In this document: one piece after another, positions 28,996-38,367 of the stretch | Numbering within the stretch: position 1 is the stretch's first letter | Layout: every line of letters starts with the position of its first letter | Assembly (NCBI GenBank): GCA_963757395.1 | Contig: CAVWRK010000014.1 | Span: forward strand, 1 to 64,000 | Direction of reading: 5' to 3' | DNA: 64,000 bases | Source: DATAOG01 sp963757395 | GTDB taxonomy: Bacteria > Pseudomonadota > Alphaproteobacteria > Geminicoccales > Geminicoccaceae | Position numbers and translations under genes: made by a program | The notes under the pieces: generated by a model | What the model was told of the DNA's origin: nothing | Seen by the model: the letters and a program-made list of their open reading frames with translations, nothing else | Database searches by the model: none

Positions 28996-30665
28996 TGCCG
29001 CGGATCATCGCCCCCGGGTTGGTCGCCGGGTGGCTCGCCCTCCTCGACCCGACCCTCGCCGCCGCGGCCGATGCGGTGACCGGCGAGGTCCAGCGCCAGC
29101 CGGTCAACATCCCGGCGATCGTGATGTTTTTCCTGTTCGTCTCAGGAACGCTCGGCATCACCTACTGGGCCGCCAAGCGCACCCGCTCCGCCGCCGACTT
29201 CTACGCCGCGGGCGGCGGCGTCACCGGCTTCCAGAACGGCCTCGCGATCGCCGGCGATTACATGTCGGCGGCCTCGTTCCTCGGCATTTCCGGCCTCGTC
29301 TTCGCCTCCGGCTTCGATGGCCTGATCTACTCGATCGGCTTCCTGGTCGGCTGGCCGATCATCCTGTTCCTGATCGCCGAGCGCCTCCGCAATCTCGGCA
29401 AGTACACCTTCGCCGACGTCGCCTCCTACCGCCTGCAGCAGACCCCGATCCGCTCGCTCGCGGCGGTCGGCTCCTTGACCGTGGTCGCCTTCTACCTGAT
29501 CGCCCAGATGGTCGGCGCCGGCAAGCTGATCGAGCTCCTGTTCGGCCTCCCCTACCACTATGCCGTCATCATCGTCGGCATCCTGATGATCCTCTATGTC
29601 ACCTTCGGCGGCATGATCGCGACCACCTGGGTGCAGATCATCAAGGCCGGGCTGCTGCTGACCGGCGCGACCTTCATGGCGCTGGCCGTGCTCTGGCACT
29701 TCGGCTTCAGCTTCGAGGCGCTGTTCGCGAGCGCGGTCGCCGCCCATCCCAAGCACCAGGCGATCATGGCGCCGGGCGGCTTGGTGAGCGATCCGATCTC
29801 GGCGATCTCCCTCGGCCTCGCGCTGATGTTCGGCACCGCCGGGCTGCCTCACATCCTGATGCGCTTCTTCACGGTGCCCGATGCCAAGCAGGCGCGGCGC
29901 TCGGTGCTCTACGCCACCGGCTTCATCGGCTACTTCTACATCCTGACCTTCATCATCGGCTTCGGCGCGATCACGCTGGTCATGAAGAACCCGGCCTTTC
30001 TCGACCAGGCGGGCAAGCTGCTCGGCGGCAACAACATGGCCGCCATCCACCTCGCCAACGCGGTCGGCGGCAGCCTGTTCCTGGGCTTCATCTCGGCGGT
30101 CGCGTTCGCGACCATCCTTGCGGTGGTCGCCGGGCTGACGCTCGCCGGCGCGTCGGCGGTGAGCCACGACCTCTACGCCTCGGTATTCGCCCGCGGCCGG
30201 GCGACCGAGATGCAGGAGGTGCGGGTCTCGCGGATCGCGACCATCGTGCTCGGCATCGTCGCGATCGGGCTCGGCATCCTGTTCGAGCAGCAAAACATCG
30301 CGTTCATGGTCGGGCTCGCGTTCGCGATCGCGGCCAGCTGCAACTTCCCGATCCTGTTCCTGTCGATGTACTGGAAGCGGCTGACCACCCGCGGCGCCTT
30401 TTTCGGCGGCTCCCTCGGCCTGATCACGGCGGTCGTGCTGGTGATCCTCTCGCCCACGGTGTGGGTCGCGATCCTGGGCCACCCGACCCCGATCTTCCCG
30501 TACAAGGAGCCCGCGCTGTTCTCGATGGCGGTCGCCTTCGTCGGCATCTGGCTGTTCTCGGTGCTCGACCACAGCCGGACCGCGAAGCAGGAGGAGGAGG
30601 CGTTCGAGGCGCAGTACATCCGCTCGCAGACGGGTCTGGGCGCGGCGGCCGCCGCCGCGCACTGA
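28992..30665 (+). CDS. actP: Cation/acetate symporter
   Basis: Sodium:solute symporter of 557 residues, starting at the first of two ATGs at 28992. A cleavable-looking N terminus is followed by about 13 transmembrane helices. SSS motifs include AGDYMSAASFLGISGLVFAS, GLPHILMRFFTVPDAKQARR and LAVVAGLTLAGASAVSHDLY. It imports acetate (and other short-chain acids) with Na+. Cotranscribed with yjcH; a 12-bp hairpin follows its stop. Confidence 0.95.
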   Translation: MMPRIIAPGLVAGWLALLDPTLAAAADAVTGEVQRQPVNIPAIVMFFLFVSGTLGITYWAAKRTRSAADFYAAGGGVTGFQNGLAIAGDYMSAASFLGISGLVFASGFDGLIYSIGFLVGWPIILFLIAERLRNLGKYTFADVASYRLQQTPIRSLAAVGSLTVVAFYLIAQMVGAGKLIELLFGLPYHYAVIIVGILMILYVTFGGMIATTWVQIIKAGLLLTGATFMALAVLWHFGFSFEALFASAVAAHPKHQAIMAPGGLVSDPISAISLGLALMFGTAGLPHILMRFFTVPDAKQARRSVLYATGFIGYFYILTFIIGFGAITLVMKNPAFLDQAGKLLGGNNMAAIHLANAVGGSLFLGFISAVAFATILAVVAGLTLAGASAVSHDLYASVFARGRATEMQEVRVSRIATIVLGIVAIGLGILFEQQNIAFMVGLAFAIAASCNFPILFLSMYWKRLTTRGAFFGGSLGLITAVVLVILSPTVWVAILGHPTPIFPYKEPALFSMAVAFVGIWLFSVLDHSRTAKQEEEAFEAQYIRSQTGLGAAAAAAH

Positions 30666-30687
30666 GCGCCTCTGCCGCTCGACTGTC

Positions 30688-30720
30688 GACGCCCCGGGGC
30701 CGGCGCCGCCCCGGGGCGTC
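30688..30720 (+). terminator. Strong hairpin after actP
   Basis: Perfect 12-bp inverted repeat GACGCCCCGGGG / CCCCGGGGCGTC with a 9-base loop, 22 bases after the actP stop. There is no U-tract after the stem, so it may act as a mRNA-stabilising hairpin or an attenuator more than as a full terminator. Confidence 0.6.
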
Positions 30721-30730
30721 AGCTTATCGA

Positions 30731-30770
30731 CCGGAGGTCCGCCCGTGGTGCCGGAGGTCCGCCCGTGGTG
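30731..30770 (+). repeat. Perfect 20-bp tandem duplication carrying the ribosome-binding site
   Basis: Bases 30731-30750 and 30751-30770 are identical and begin ccggaggtcc. Each copy contains GGAGGT and the GTGGTG start codons, so the start region of the DUF294 gene has been duplicated. Only the downstream copy is followed by the coding frame. Confidence 0.9.
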
Positions 30771-32579
30771 AAAGCCTTCGACTTCACCCATGCGCCGTTC
30801 GACCGGCTGACCGGCCCCGAGATGCAACGCTTCAAGGCCAGCCTGGACGTCGGGTTCTTCCGGGAAGGCGCGACCATCCTGCGCGCCGGCGAGGTCCCGG
30901 ACGCCTTCTACATCGTCATCAAAGGTGCCGTGCGCGAGGTCGACGGCACGGGCGTGGTCGCCGTCCACGGACCCGACGACTGCTTCGATACGAGCCTCCT
31001 GGTCGAGGGCAGGTGCCGCTTCGATCTCGTGGTCGAGGAGGAGGCGATCTGCTACGTCCTGCCGGTCGACGAACTGCTCGATCTGACCGCCAATAACAAG
31101 GCGTTCGCCGAGTTCTTCTACCACGACATCTCGCTCCGGCTGGAGGCGCTCTCGGCCCGCCAGACCATCCGGGCGTTGCAGCCGGTGATGATGGCGCGGG
31201 TGCGCGAGGCCTACATCCACCCGCCGCTCTACGTCGAGGGCGCAACCTCGATCTTCGAGGCGGCGCGCCTGATGAAGGCGAGCAAGGCGACCTCGCTGCT
31301 GGTGCGCGCGGACGGGCGCACCGGCATCGTCACCGGCATCGACATGCGCGAGGCCGTGATCCTCGGGCGGCGGCCGGTCGAGACGCCGGTCGGCGAGATC
31401 GCGACCTGGCAGCTCGTGACCATCGCGCCCGAGGAGCTGCTGGCCGAGGCCCTGCTCCGGATGACCCGGCACGGCGTCAAGCGGCTCGTGGTCGAGGAGC
31501 GGGGACGGATCACGGGCGTGCTCGAGCAGGTGGACCTCCTGAGCTTCCTGTCCAGCCAGTCCTACATCCTCGGCCTGCAGGTCGAGCGGGCGGCTTCGAT
31601 CGACGATCTGCGCCGGGCGAGCGAGCAGCTGCCGATGCTGGTCCAGGTGCTGCACGGCCATGGCACCAAGATCCCCTACATCACCCAGCTGGTCGCGGAG
31701 CTGACCCGCAGGATCGCGGCCCGCCTGTTCGAGATGATCGCGCCGCCGGAGCTGACCGCCAACGCCTGTCTGATGGTCATGGGCAGCGAAGGCCGGGGCG
31801 ATCAGGTCCTCAAGACCGATCAGGACAACGGCCTGATCCTGCGCGACGGCTACGAGGCGCGGGAGCTGCGCCGGGTGGCCGAGGCGTTCACGGCCGCGCT
31901 GATCGAGTTCGGCTATCCCCGCTGCCCCGGCGGCATCATGGTGAGCAACCCCGCCTGGGCGAAATCCTGGTCCGCGTTTCGGGACGACCTGCGCGGCTGG
32001 ATCCTGTCGCCCGACGAGCAGGCGCTCATGAACGTCGCGATCCTGGTCGATGCCGCGCCGGTTGTGGGCGATCCCGCGCTGCTGGCCGAGCTCAAGGATC
32101 AGCTGTTCGCGCTCAGCCGCGGCGAGGCCGCCTTCTGCGCCCGCTTCGCCCGCGCCATCGACAGCTTCGAGACGCCGCCGCTCGGCGGCATCCGCGGCCT
32201 GCTGGTCGGCCGCATGCTCGGCCGCGAGCCGCTCGATCTCAAGAAGAGCGCCATCTTCCCGATCGTCCATGGCGTCCGCGCGCTGGCGCTCGAGCGCCAG
32301 ATCGCCGAGACCAACACCGCCGGACGCATCCGACGGCTCGAGGATCTGGGGCTGTTCGACCACACGTTTGCCGTGGATCTGATCGAGGCCTACGGCTTTC
32401 TGCTCGGCCTGCGCCTTCAGGCCCGGCTCGACCGCCTCGGCCTCGAGCAGGAGCCGGACAACCTGATCCGGCCCCATGACCTCAACAAGTTCGAGCGCGA
32501 CCTGCTCAAAGACTCGTTCGCGATCGCCGGCCGGTTCAAGGAGCTCGTCCGCCACCACTTCCATCTGAAGATGCTCTGA
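30765..32579 (+). CDS. CNB-CBS-DUF294 putative nucleotidyltransferase
   Basis: Protein of 604 residues, GTG start at 30765 or 30768 after GGAGGT. Domains in order: cyclic-nucleotide-binding fold (about 10-130), paired CBS domains (about 150-270), nucleotidyltransferase DUF294 with GSEGRGDQVLKTDQDNGLIL (about 345-364) and a helical DUF294_C domain. It is commonly linked to actP and a PolC-like exonuclease in proteobacteria. It probably regulates its partners by nucleotide transfer, with nucleotides sensed by the CNB and CBS parts; the target is unknown. Confidence 0.9.
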   Translation: MVKAFDFTHAPFDRLTGPEMQRFKASLDVGFFREGATILRAGEVPDAFYIVIKGAVREVDGTGVVAVHGPDDCFDTSLLVEGRCRFDLVVEEEAICYVLPVDELLDLTANNKAFAEFFYHDISLRLEALSARQTIRALQPVMMARVREAYIHPPLYVEGATSIFEAARLMKASKATSLLVRADGRTGIVTGIDMREAVILGRRPVETPVGEIATWQLVTIAPEELLAEALLRMTRHGVKRLVVEERGRITGVLEQVDLLSFLSSQSYILGLQVERAASIDDLRRASEQLPMLVQVLHGHGTKIPYITQLVAELTRRIAARLFEMIAPPELTANACLMVMGSEGRGDQVLKTDQDNGLILRDGYEARELRRVAEAFTAALIEFGYPRCPGGIMVSNPAWAKSWSAFRDDLRGWILSPDEQALMNVAILVDAAPVVGDPALLAELKDQLFALSRGEAAFCARFARAIDSFETPPLGGIRGLLVGRMLGREPLDLKKSAIFPIVHGVRALALERQIAETNTAGRIRRLEDLGLFDHTFAVDLIEAYGFLLGLRLQARLDRLGLEQEPDNLIRPHDLNKFERDLLKDSFAIAGRFKELVRHHFHLKML

Positions 32580-32581
32580 GC

Positions 32582-33196
32582 ATGCTGGGCGGGCTGCGCC
32601 GGCGCTGGTGGCGACGGCGTCTGAAAGATCCCGCTTACGCCTTTCTGGGCGAGCCGGACCCGGCGGGCGAGCTCGTGAGCCTGGACTGCGAGACCACGAG
32701 CCTTCAGGTCGCCTCGGCCGAGCTGCTCTCGATCGCGGCGATCCGGATCCGGGGCGATCGCATCCTGACCAGCGAGGCGCTGGACCTCCTGGTGCGGCCG
32801 GTCGCGCGCCCGGGCGATGCCGGCATCCTGATCCATCGGCTTCGGCCGCTGGACGTCGAGGGCGGCCTGCCGCCCGACGACGCGATCGACCGCCTGCTGC
32901 GCTTCGTGGGCGGTCGGACGCTGGTCGGCTACTATCTCGAATTCGACCTCGGCGTCCTCGACCGCTACCTGAGGCCAAAGCTCGGCGTGCCGCTGCCCAA
33001 CCGGCGGATCGAGGTCTCGGCCCTCTACTACGACCTGAAGACGCGGCACCTGCCCGGCAGCCACGTCGACCTCGGCTTCCAGGCGATCCGCGCCGATCTG
33101 GACCTGCCGGACCTGCCCGAGCACGACGCCTTCAACGATGCCCTGATGGCGGCCATGATGTACCTACGCCTCGCAGGGCCGGGGCCGCGCGTCTGA
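32582..33196 (+). CDS. DnaQ-like 3'-5' exonuclease
   Basis: Protein of 204 residues of the DEDD exonuclease type related to DNA polymerase III epsilon. Exo I is LVSLDCETT (Asp-x-Glu), Exo II lies in LVGYYLEFDLGVLDRYL and Exo III is LPEHDAFNDALMAAMM (His-x5-Asp). It starts 2 bases after the DUF294 gene stop and belongs to its operon. The basic N terminus (RRRWWRRRLKD) is unusual and could bind nucleic acid. Confidence 0.88.
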   Translation: MLGGLRRRWWRRRLKDPAYAFLGEPDPAGELVSLDCETTSLQVASAELLSIAAIRIRGDRILTSEALDLLVRPVARPGDAGILIHRLRPLDVEGGLPPDDAIDRLLRFVGGRTLVGYYLEFDLGVLDRYLRPKLGVPLPNRRIEVSALYYDLKTRHLPGSHVDLGFQAIRADLDLPDLPEHDAFNDALMAAMMYLRLAGPGPRV

Positions 33197-33310
33197 GTCG
33201 GTCCCGGGTTTCGCCGGCGACCAGGTCGATGTCGTGCGCGACGTCCTCGAAGCGCACCGCCTCGTGGTCGATCACCCGGTCCGCGCCGCGCAGCTCTCGG
33301 GCGACTTCGG
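33197..33310 (-). pseudogene. Fragment of a zinc-type quinone oxidoreductase
   Basis: Minus-strand frame reads VARELRGADRVIDHEAVRFE then DVAHDIDLVAGETRDRL, matching the MDR/quinone oxidoreductase stretch GADxVIDYxxxxFEDVVxDVD-V-LDTVGGET with part of the middle lost. Only about 35 residues remain, so the gene is a remnant. Confidence 0.65.
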
Positions 33311-33335
33311 CAACTCAACGAAGCGCGTATCGCGC

Positions 33336-33742
33336 TCAGTCCGCAGCAGCAGACAGACAGGTGGCGGGCGCGACCTCGATCGACCGACGTTCGCTGGCGT
33401 AGGCGTCGAGATAGGCCGCGGTCATGCGCTCGAGCGAGTAGTCGAGACCGCGCATGCGGGCGGCCCGGCCGAAGTGGAACCGGGCCAGATACGGCGCGTG
33501 CGCACACTCCCAGGCGCACCCGTCGGGCAGCCCCCAAGCCGTCGCATCGCGTCCGGCGCGCGCACATCCCCCGATACCAGCTCGACCTCGCAGCGAGGAT
33601 GGGCAGTCCGGCCGCCGTCGCCCCGGACCCGGGGCGTCAGCGCGTCCGGCACCGGCACCGCATAGCCGTGCGCCAGCAGCTCGTCCGCCAGATGCGAGCC
33701 TATGAAGCCCGAGCCGCCGGTGGTCAGAACGCATGCAGCCAT
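33336..33742 (-). pseudogene. Remnants of a nucleotide-sugar epimerase and a glycosyltransferase
   Basis: From ATG 33742 the minus strand encodes MAACVLTTGGSGFIGSHLAD then ELLAHGYAVPVPDALTPRV and LVSGDVRAPDAMRRL, the N terminus of an NAD-dependent epimerase. In another frame a C-terminal piece (ARFHFGRAARMRGLDYSLER then MTAAYLDAYA) resembles the end of a GT4 glycosyltransferase. The parts are joined with the middle missing, so this is debris of a polysaccharide gene cluster. Confidence 0.6.
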
Positions 33743-33760
33743 ATCAGGTGACGCCTCATT

Positions 33761-33836
33761 CCCTCGTTGGGAAGCCGGGCCGTCGTCGGCAAGCCGGGCC
33801 CTCGTTGGCAAGCCGGGCCCTCGTTGGGAAGCCGCG
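33761..33836. repeat. Four 19-bp tandem repeats
   Basis: Four consecutive units of the form CC(C/G)TCGT(T/C)GG(G/C)AAGCCGGG, nearly identical, between the epimerase remnant and glcD. They are noncoding as far as can be seen. Confidence 0.85.
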
Positions 33837-33959
33837 GTTTCAACCCCGCTCCTGCTCGAAAGTTCCGCACGGCAGGCGAAGAGCGCCACTTATCCATGCC
33901 AAGGCGGGGCCAGGCGGCTGCCGCTGCCGCAAGGCCGGCCAGGCACTCCCTTAATGCAA

Positions 33960-35447
33960 CTAAAACCGGGGCAGGTCGGGGTGGGGCAGCTGGCCGCGGT
34001 GGATGTGCATGCGGCCGAGCTCGGCGCAGCGGTGGAGCTGGGGAAAGACCTTGCCGGGGTTGAGGATCTGGGAGGGGTCGAAGGCGCATTTGACGCGCTG
34101 CTGCTGGTTCAGGTCGTCCTCGTTGAACATCACCGGCATCAGGTCGCGTTTTTCCACGCCCACCCCGTGCTCGCCGGTCAGCACGCCGCCGACCTCGACG
34201 CAGAGCTTGAGAATCTCGGCGCCGAATTCTTCGGTGCGCTCGAGCTCGCCCGGCTGGTTGGCGTCGTAGAGGATCAAGGGGTGCAGATTGCCGTCGCCGG
34301 CATGGAAGACGTTGGCAACGCGCAGGCCATAGCGCTCGCTCATCTCGCGCATGCGGTGGAGCACATGGGGCAGCTGGCGGCGCGGGATCGTGCCGTCCAT
34401 GCAGTAGTAATCCGGAGAAATCTTGCCGACCGCGGGGAAGGCCGCCTTGCGTCCGGCCCAGAAGCGCTGGCGTTCGGCCTCGTCGGCGCTGACCCGGACC
34501 GAGGCGGCGCCGCACTGGCGGGCGATCGCGCCGACCACGCCGATCAGATGCTCGACCTCGGCTTGGCAGCCGTCGAGCTCGCAGATCAGCAGGCCCTCGA
34601 CGTCGAGCGGATAGCCCGCGTGGCAGAACTCCTCGGCGGCGTGGATCGCGGGCCGGTCCATCATCTCGAGCCCGCCCGGGATGATGCCGGCGCCGATGAT
34701 CGCGGCGACGCAGTCGCCCGCCTGCTCGTTGCTGGGGAAACCGATCAGCAGCGCGCGCGCGGTCTCGGGCTTTCTCAGGATCCGGACGGTGACCTCCGTG
34801 ACGATGCCGAGCAACCCTTCCGAGCCGGTCATCAGGCCCAGCAGATCGTAGGCCTCGGCGTCCAGGTGGCGGCCGCCGAGGCGGACGATGTCGCCATTCG
34901 GCAGCACCAGCTCGATGCCGAGCAGATTGTTGGTGGTGAGGCCGTACTTCAGGCAATGCACGCCGCCCGAGTTTTCCGCGACGTTGCCGCCGATCGTGCA
35001 GGCGATCTGCGAGGACGGGTCGGGGGCGTAGTAGAAGCCCGCGTGCTCGACCGCGGCGGTGATGCCGAGGTTGGTCACGCCCGGCTGGGCGACCACGCAG
35101 CGGTTCTCGAAGTCGACCTCGAGGATGCGGTTGAACTTGCCCAGGCCGAGCACGATGCCATCGGTCAACGGCAAGGCGCCGCCCGAGAGCGAGGTGCCGG
35201 CGCCGCGCGGCACGACCTTGATCTGTTCCCGGTCGCATAGCTGCAGGACCGCCGACACCTGGGCGGTGGTCTCGGGCAGGACCACCGCCAGCGGCACAGC
35301 GCGATAGGCCGAGAGCCCGTCGCATTCGTAGGCGCGAAGCTCATCGGCGCCCGCGATCACCCCCTCGCCCGGAACGATTTCGCGCAATTGGGCGACCAGC
35401 ATATCGCGCTTGGCGAGCGCCGCCCGATCCGGCTCTGGCATGTGCAT
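33960..35447 (-). CDS. glcD: Glycolate oxidase FAD subunit
   Basis: FAD-linked oxidase of 495 residues. FAD-binding sequence VVPRGAGTSLSGGALPLTDG and CTIGGNVAENSGGVHCLKYG in the N-terminal half, and the C-terminal FAD-oxidase signature VANVFHAGDGNLHPLILYDA with the catalytic GVLTGEHGVGVEKRDLMP. It oxidises glycolate to glyoxylate with GlcE and GlcF. Neither partner gene lies beside it: downstream is only remnant DNA. It may be complemented elsewhere or the operon was broken by the rearrangement at 33.2-33.9 kb. It could also be a D-lactate dehydrogenase, which shares the fold. Confidence 0.85.
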   Translation of the reverse strand: MHMPEPDRAALAKRDMLVAQLREIVPGEGVIAGADELRAYECDGLSAYRAVPLAVVLPETTAQVSAVLQLCDREQIKVVPRGAGTSLSGGALPLTDGIVLGLGKFNRILEVDFENRCVVAQPGVTNLGITAAVEHAGFYYAPDPSSQIACTIGGNVAENSGGVHCLKYGLTTNNLLGIELVLPNGDIVRLGGRHLDAEAYDLLGLMTGSEGLLGIVTEVTVRILRKPETARALLIGFPSNEQAGDCVAAIIGAGIIPGGLEMMDRPAIHAAEEFCHAGYPLDVEGLLICELDGCQAEVEHLIGVVGAIARQCGAASVRVSADEAERQRFWAGRKAAFPAVGKISPDYYCMDGTIPRRQLPHVLHRMREMSERYGLRVANVFHAGDGNLHPLILYDANQPGELERTEEFGAEILKLCVEVGGVLTGEHGVGVEKRDLMPVMFNEDDLNQQQRVKCAFDPSQILNPGKVFPQLHRCAELGRMHIHRGQLPHPDLPRF

Positions 35448-35551
35448 CGCTGACGTCCCTGGCCGACTTCGCGACGATCATGCGGCCTGCTCCGGCCGCG
35501 GTCAAATCCGACGTGGCAGCAGGCAGCAGCTCAGCAGCGCCCTGCAGCTGG

Positions 35552-35884
35552 TCAGATGGTCGGCAGGCGTAGCGGCCGGAGGTCGAGATCGGAAGTCCGG
35601 GTCCCCGGCAGCGCCGGGCGGACGACCAGATAGACCGTCAGGCTGACGCACGGCCCGGGCCGGGCAGGGATCACCGGCAGGGAATGCCGGGCGACCCGGC
35701 AGGCCGCGTCCCGACTGGCCGCGGGCGCGCATTGCTTGCAACCCGCAGCCGGCGCGTCCGCCAGCAGCATTCCGCCATCCGCAGCCCGAAGGGTCGACCT
35801 TGCGATCTCGGACGGGTACAGCGGCAGCGCGGCACCCGCCGCGATGATCAGGCAGACGAGGACGAACAGCGCACGCCCAAGCAT
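35552..35884 (-). CDS. Hypothetical secreted protein
   Basis: Frame of 110 residues from ATG 35884 with a signal-like N terminus (MLGRALFVLVCLIIAAGAAL). The mature part has four cysteines (CKQCAPAASRDAACRVA... PCVSLTVYLV) and is otherwise unlike any family I know. Coding status is supported by the signal peptide and length but not by homology. Confidence 0.5.
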   Translation of the reverse strand: MLGRALFVLVCLIIAAGAALPLYPSEIARSTLRAADGGMLLADAPAAGCKQCAPAASRDAACRVARHSLPVIPARPGPCVSLTVYLVVRPALPGTRTSDLDLRPLRLPTI

Positions 35885-36059
35885 GGCGGTAAGATAGCGA
35901 TCGTTCGGCGGAGATACCAGAGGGCAGAGAGTCGCGGGACGACTTTTCACTTCGACTCTTGGCGGACCGGACGTTTTGACGCCGCGCGCGCACCTGAACA
36001 CCCGGCGGGTGGCCCCTCGCGGGGTCAGGCGCCCGGACGGGTCCGCGATCCGAAGTGGC

Positions 36060-36185
36060 TCAGCCCTGGCGGACCTTGTAGCGCGGGTTGGTCTTGTTGA
36101 TCACGTAGACGCGCCCGCGCCGGCGGACCAGACGGCAGTCCTTGTGCCGCTGCTTCAGGGTGCGGAGCGAGTTGCGAATCTTCAT
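36060..36185 (-). CDS. rpmJ: Ribosomal protein L36, cysteine-poor form
   Basis: Protein of 41 residues (MKIRNSLRTLKQRHKDCRLV then RRRGRVYVINKTNPRYKVRQ). It lacks the Cys-Cys-Cys-His zinc site of classical L36; only Cys17 remains, so it is the zinc-independent type. Its ATG shares ATGA with the rpmE stop. Part of the large ribosomal subunit near the peptidyl transferase centre. Confidence 0.93.
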   Translation of the reverse strand: MKIRNSLRTLKQRHKDCRLVRRRGRVYVINKTNPRYKVRQG

Positions 36186-36428
36186 GTGCCTGGCTCCGTC
36201 TCTTTCTTGCGCCGGAAGCTCGAGAAGCGCCGGTTGAACTTGTCGACCTGGCCGCCGCGCTCGACCAGCCGCGACCGGTCGCCGGTCCAGGCCGGGTGGA
36301 CCTTGGAGTTCGATCTCGAGGGTCAGCGTCGCCCCCGCCTCGCCATAGGTCGAGCGCGTGGCGAAGGTCGATCCGTCGGTCATCACGACCGTGATCTCAT
36401 GGTAGTCCGGATGAATGTCCTTCTTCAC
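36182..36428 (-). CDS. rpmE: Ribosomal protein L31, one frame break
   Basis: Starts with GTG 36428 (KKDIHPDYHEITVVMTDGST), without the CxxC motif, as usual in alphaproteobacteria. The frame breaks after ATLTLEI; with one extra base removed at about 36313 (gaac read as gac) it continues DSKVHPAWTGDRSRLVERGG and QVDKFNRRFSSFRRKKE. Length 247 = 3n+1 supports a single insertion. It is translationally coupled to rpmJ. Confidence 0.92.
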
Positions 36429-36523
36429 CGCTTTCTCCCTCGGGCGCCGGCCGCTATATAGCCGGGGCAGCGGGGCCGGGCAAGGGGTGGCCGGCGCCGA
36501 ACGGAGAGCGCGGGGGAGGCGGC

Positions 36524-38355
36524 ATGGCAGGCGCAGGTGGCGAAGCGGGCGGGGCGACCGGCAGCCAGCAGGGCGCCGTGCGTGCCCCGAGTCGCGATCT
36601 CCGCCAGCTGCGCCGGCTCGCGGGCTATCTCGCACCCTACCGCTGGCGGGTCGCGGCGACGCTCGTGGCGCTCGCGTTCGCGGCCGCCTCCGTGCTGGTG
36701 TTCGGGGTCGGGCTCCGCTACCTGATCGATGGCGCCTTCGGGGCCGGTCGACCGGCCGCCCTGAACCATGGACTGAAGGCCTCGCTGATCGTGATCGCGG
36801 TGCTCGCGGCCGCGACCTTCGCGCGCGCCTATCTCGTCGCCTGGCTGGGCGAGCGGCTGGTCGCCGACCTGCGCGCCGAGGTCTATGCCCACGTCACGGG
36901 TCTCTCGCCCGGCTTCTTCGAGCTGACCCGGACCGGCGAGGTGCTGGCGCGCCTGACCAGCGACACCGCGGTCATCCAGTCGGTGATCAGCGCCAGCCTG
37001 TCGCAGGCGTTGCGCAACCTGTTGCTGCTGATCGGCGGCCTTGCCCTGCTGCTGGTCACCAACCCCAAGCTCACCGGGCTGATCCTGATCGTGGTGCCGC
37101 TGGTGGTGGTGCCGATCGTGGTGATCGGCCGGCGCGTGCGCCGGCTGTCGCGGCTCGCCCAGGACCGGATCGGCGCGCTCGGCGGCCAGGCCGAGGAGAC
37201 CCTGAACGCGATCCGGACCGTGCAGGCGTTCGCCCAGGAAGACTGCGAGCGCCGGCGCTTCCGTGACCGGGTCGAGCAGGCGTTCGACGCCACAATCGGT
37301 CACGCCCGGGCGCGCGCCGGCATGGCCGCCTGGGTGATCACGCTGGTGTTCGGCGCGATCGTGGTCGTGCTCTGGATCGGCGGCCGGGACGTGCTCGCCG
37401 GCCAGATCACCGGCGGCCAGCTCGCCGCCTTCGTGTTCTACGCCTCGGTGGTGGCGAGCGCTGCGGGCGCGCTCAGCGAGATCATGGGCGACCTGCAACG
37501 CGCGGCGGGGGCGACCGAGCGCCTGTTCGAGCTGCTCGACACGAAGGCCGAGATCACGGCGCCGGCGATGCCCGTGGCGCTGCCGAGCCCGGCCAGGGGC
37601 GCGCTCCGCTTCGAGCATCTGAGCTTTGCCTATCCCGCCCATCCGGAGCAGCCGGTGCTGCGCGATCTGGACGTCGCCGTGGCGCCCGGCGAGACGGTCG
37701 CCCTGGTCGGGCCCTCGGGCGCCGGCAAGACCAGCGTCTTCCAGCTGCTGCTGCGCTTCTACGATCCGAGCGCGGGCCGGGTCTGCTTCGATGGCCTCGA
37801 CCTGCGGACGCTGGACCCGGCGGCGCTGCGCGCCCGGATCGGCCTCGTGCCGCAGGAGCCGGTCATCTTCTCGGCCAACGCCAAGGGACAACATCCGCTA
37901 CGGCCGGCCCGAGGCGAGCGACGACGAGGTCCGCGCCGCGGCCCAGGCGGCGGCGGCGAGCGAGTTCATCGAGCGCCTGCCCGAAGGCTTCGAGAGCTTC
38001 TTAGGCGAGAAGGGCGTGCGTCTGTCCGGCGGCCAGCGCCAGCGGATCGCGATCGCCCGGGCGATCCTGCGCGCGCCCGCGCTGCTCCTGCTCGACGAGG
38101 CGACCAGCTCGCTCGACGCCGAGAGCGAGCGCCTGGTCCAGGAGGCGCTCGAGCGGCTGCGGCGCGGCCGGACCACCCTGGTCATCGCCCATCGCCTGGC
38201 GACCGTGCTCAAGGCCGACCGCATCCTGGTGATGGACCGGGGCCGGCTGGTCGCGACCGGCACCCACCGCGAGCTGATCGAGCAGGACGGTCTCTACGCC
38301 CGCCTGGCCGAGCTCCAGTTCGACATCAGGTGGCCGCCTCGCCGCGGCCGAGTGA
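36524..38355 (+). CDS. ABC transporter, fused membrane and ATPase domains, two frame breaks
   Basis: MsbA/LmrA-type exporter half-transporter. Six transmembrane helices span about residues 35-320. The ATPase has Walker A ALVGPSGAGKTSVFQLLLRF, signature RLSGGQRQRIAIARAIL, Walker B LLLDEATSSLDAESERL and a switch histidine in TTLVIAHRLATVL. The frame breaks at about 37885 (Q-loop region: SANAKG... then DNIRYGRPEASDDEVR). A second extra base near 38336 restores a natural end (FDIRGRLAAAE stop at 38353-38355). Length 3n+2 agrees. About 609 residues. Substrate unknown; possibly lipids or drugs. The following dipeptidase ATG is 13 bases downstream. Confidence 0.88.
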
Positions 38356-38367
38356 GGAGCTCGGGAA

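Noticed and set aside
29142..32978. 1278-residue minus-strand frame opposite actP and DUF294
   Set aside because: The plus strand holds well-supported genes; no family signatures on the minus strand.
33724..35325. Gene on the minus strand overlapping glcD in another frame
   Set aside because: Mirror of glcD with low-complexity translation; glcD itself has intact motifs.
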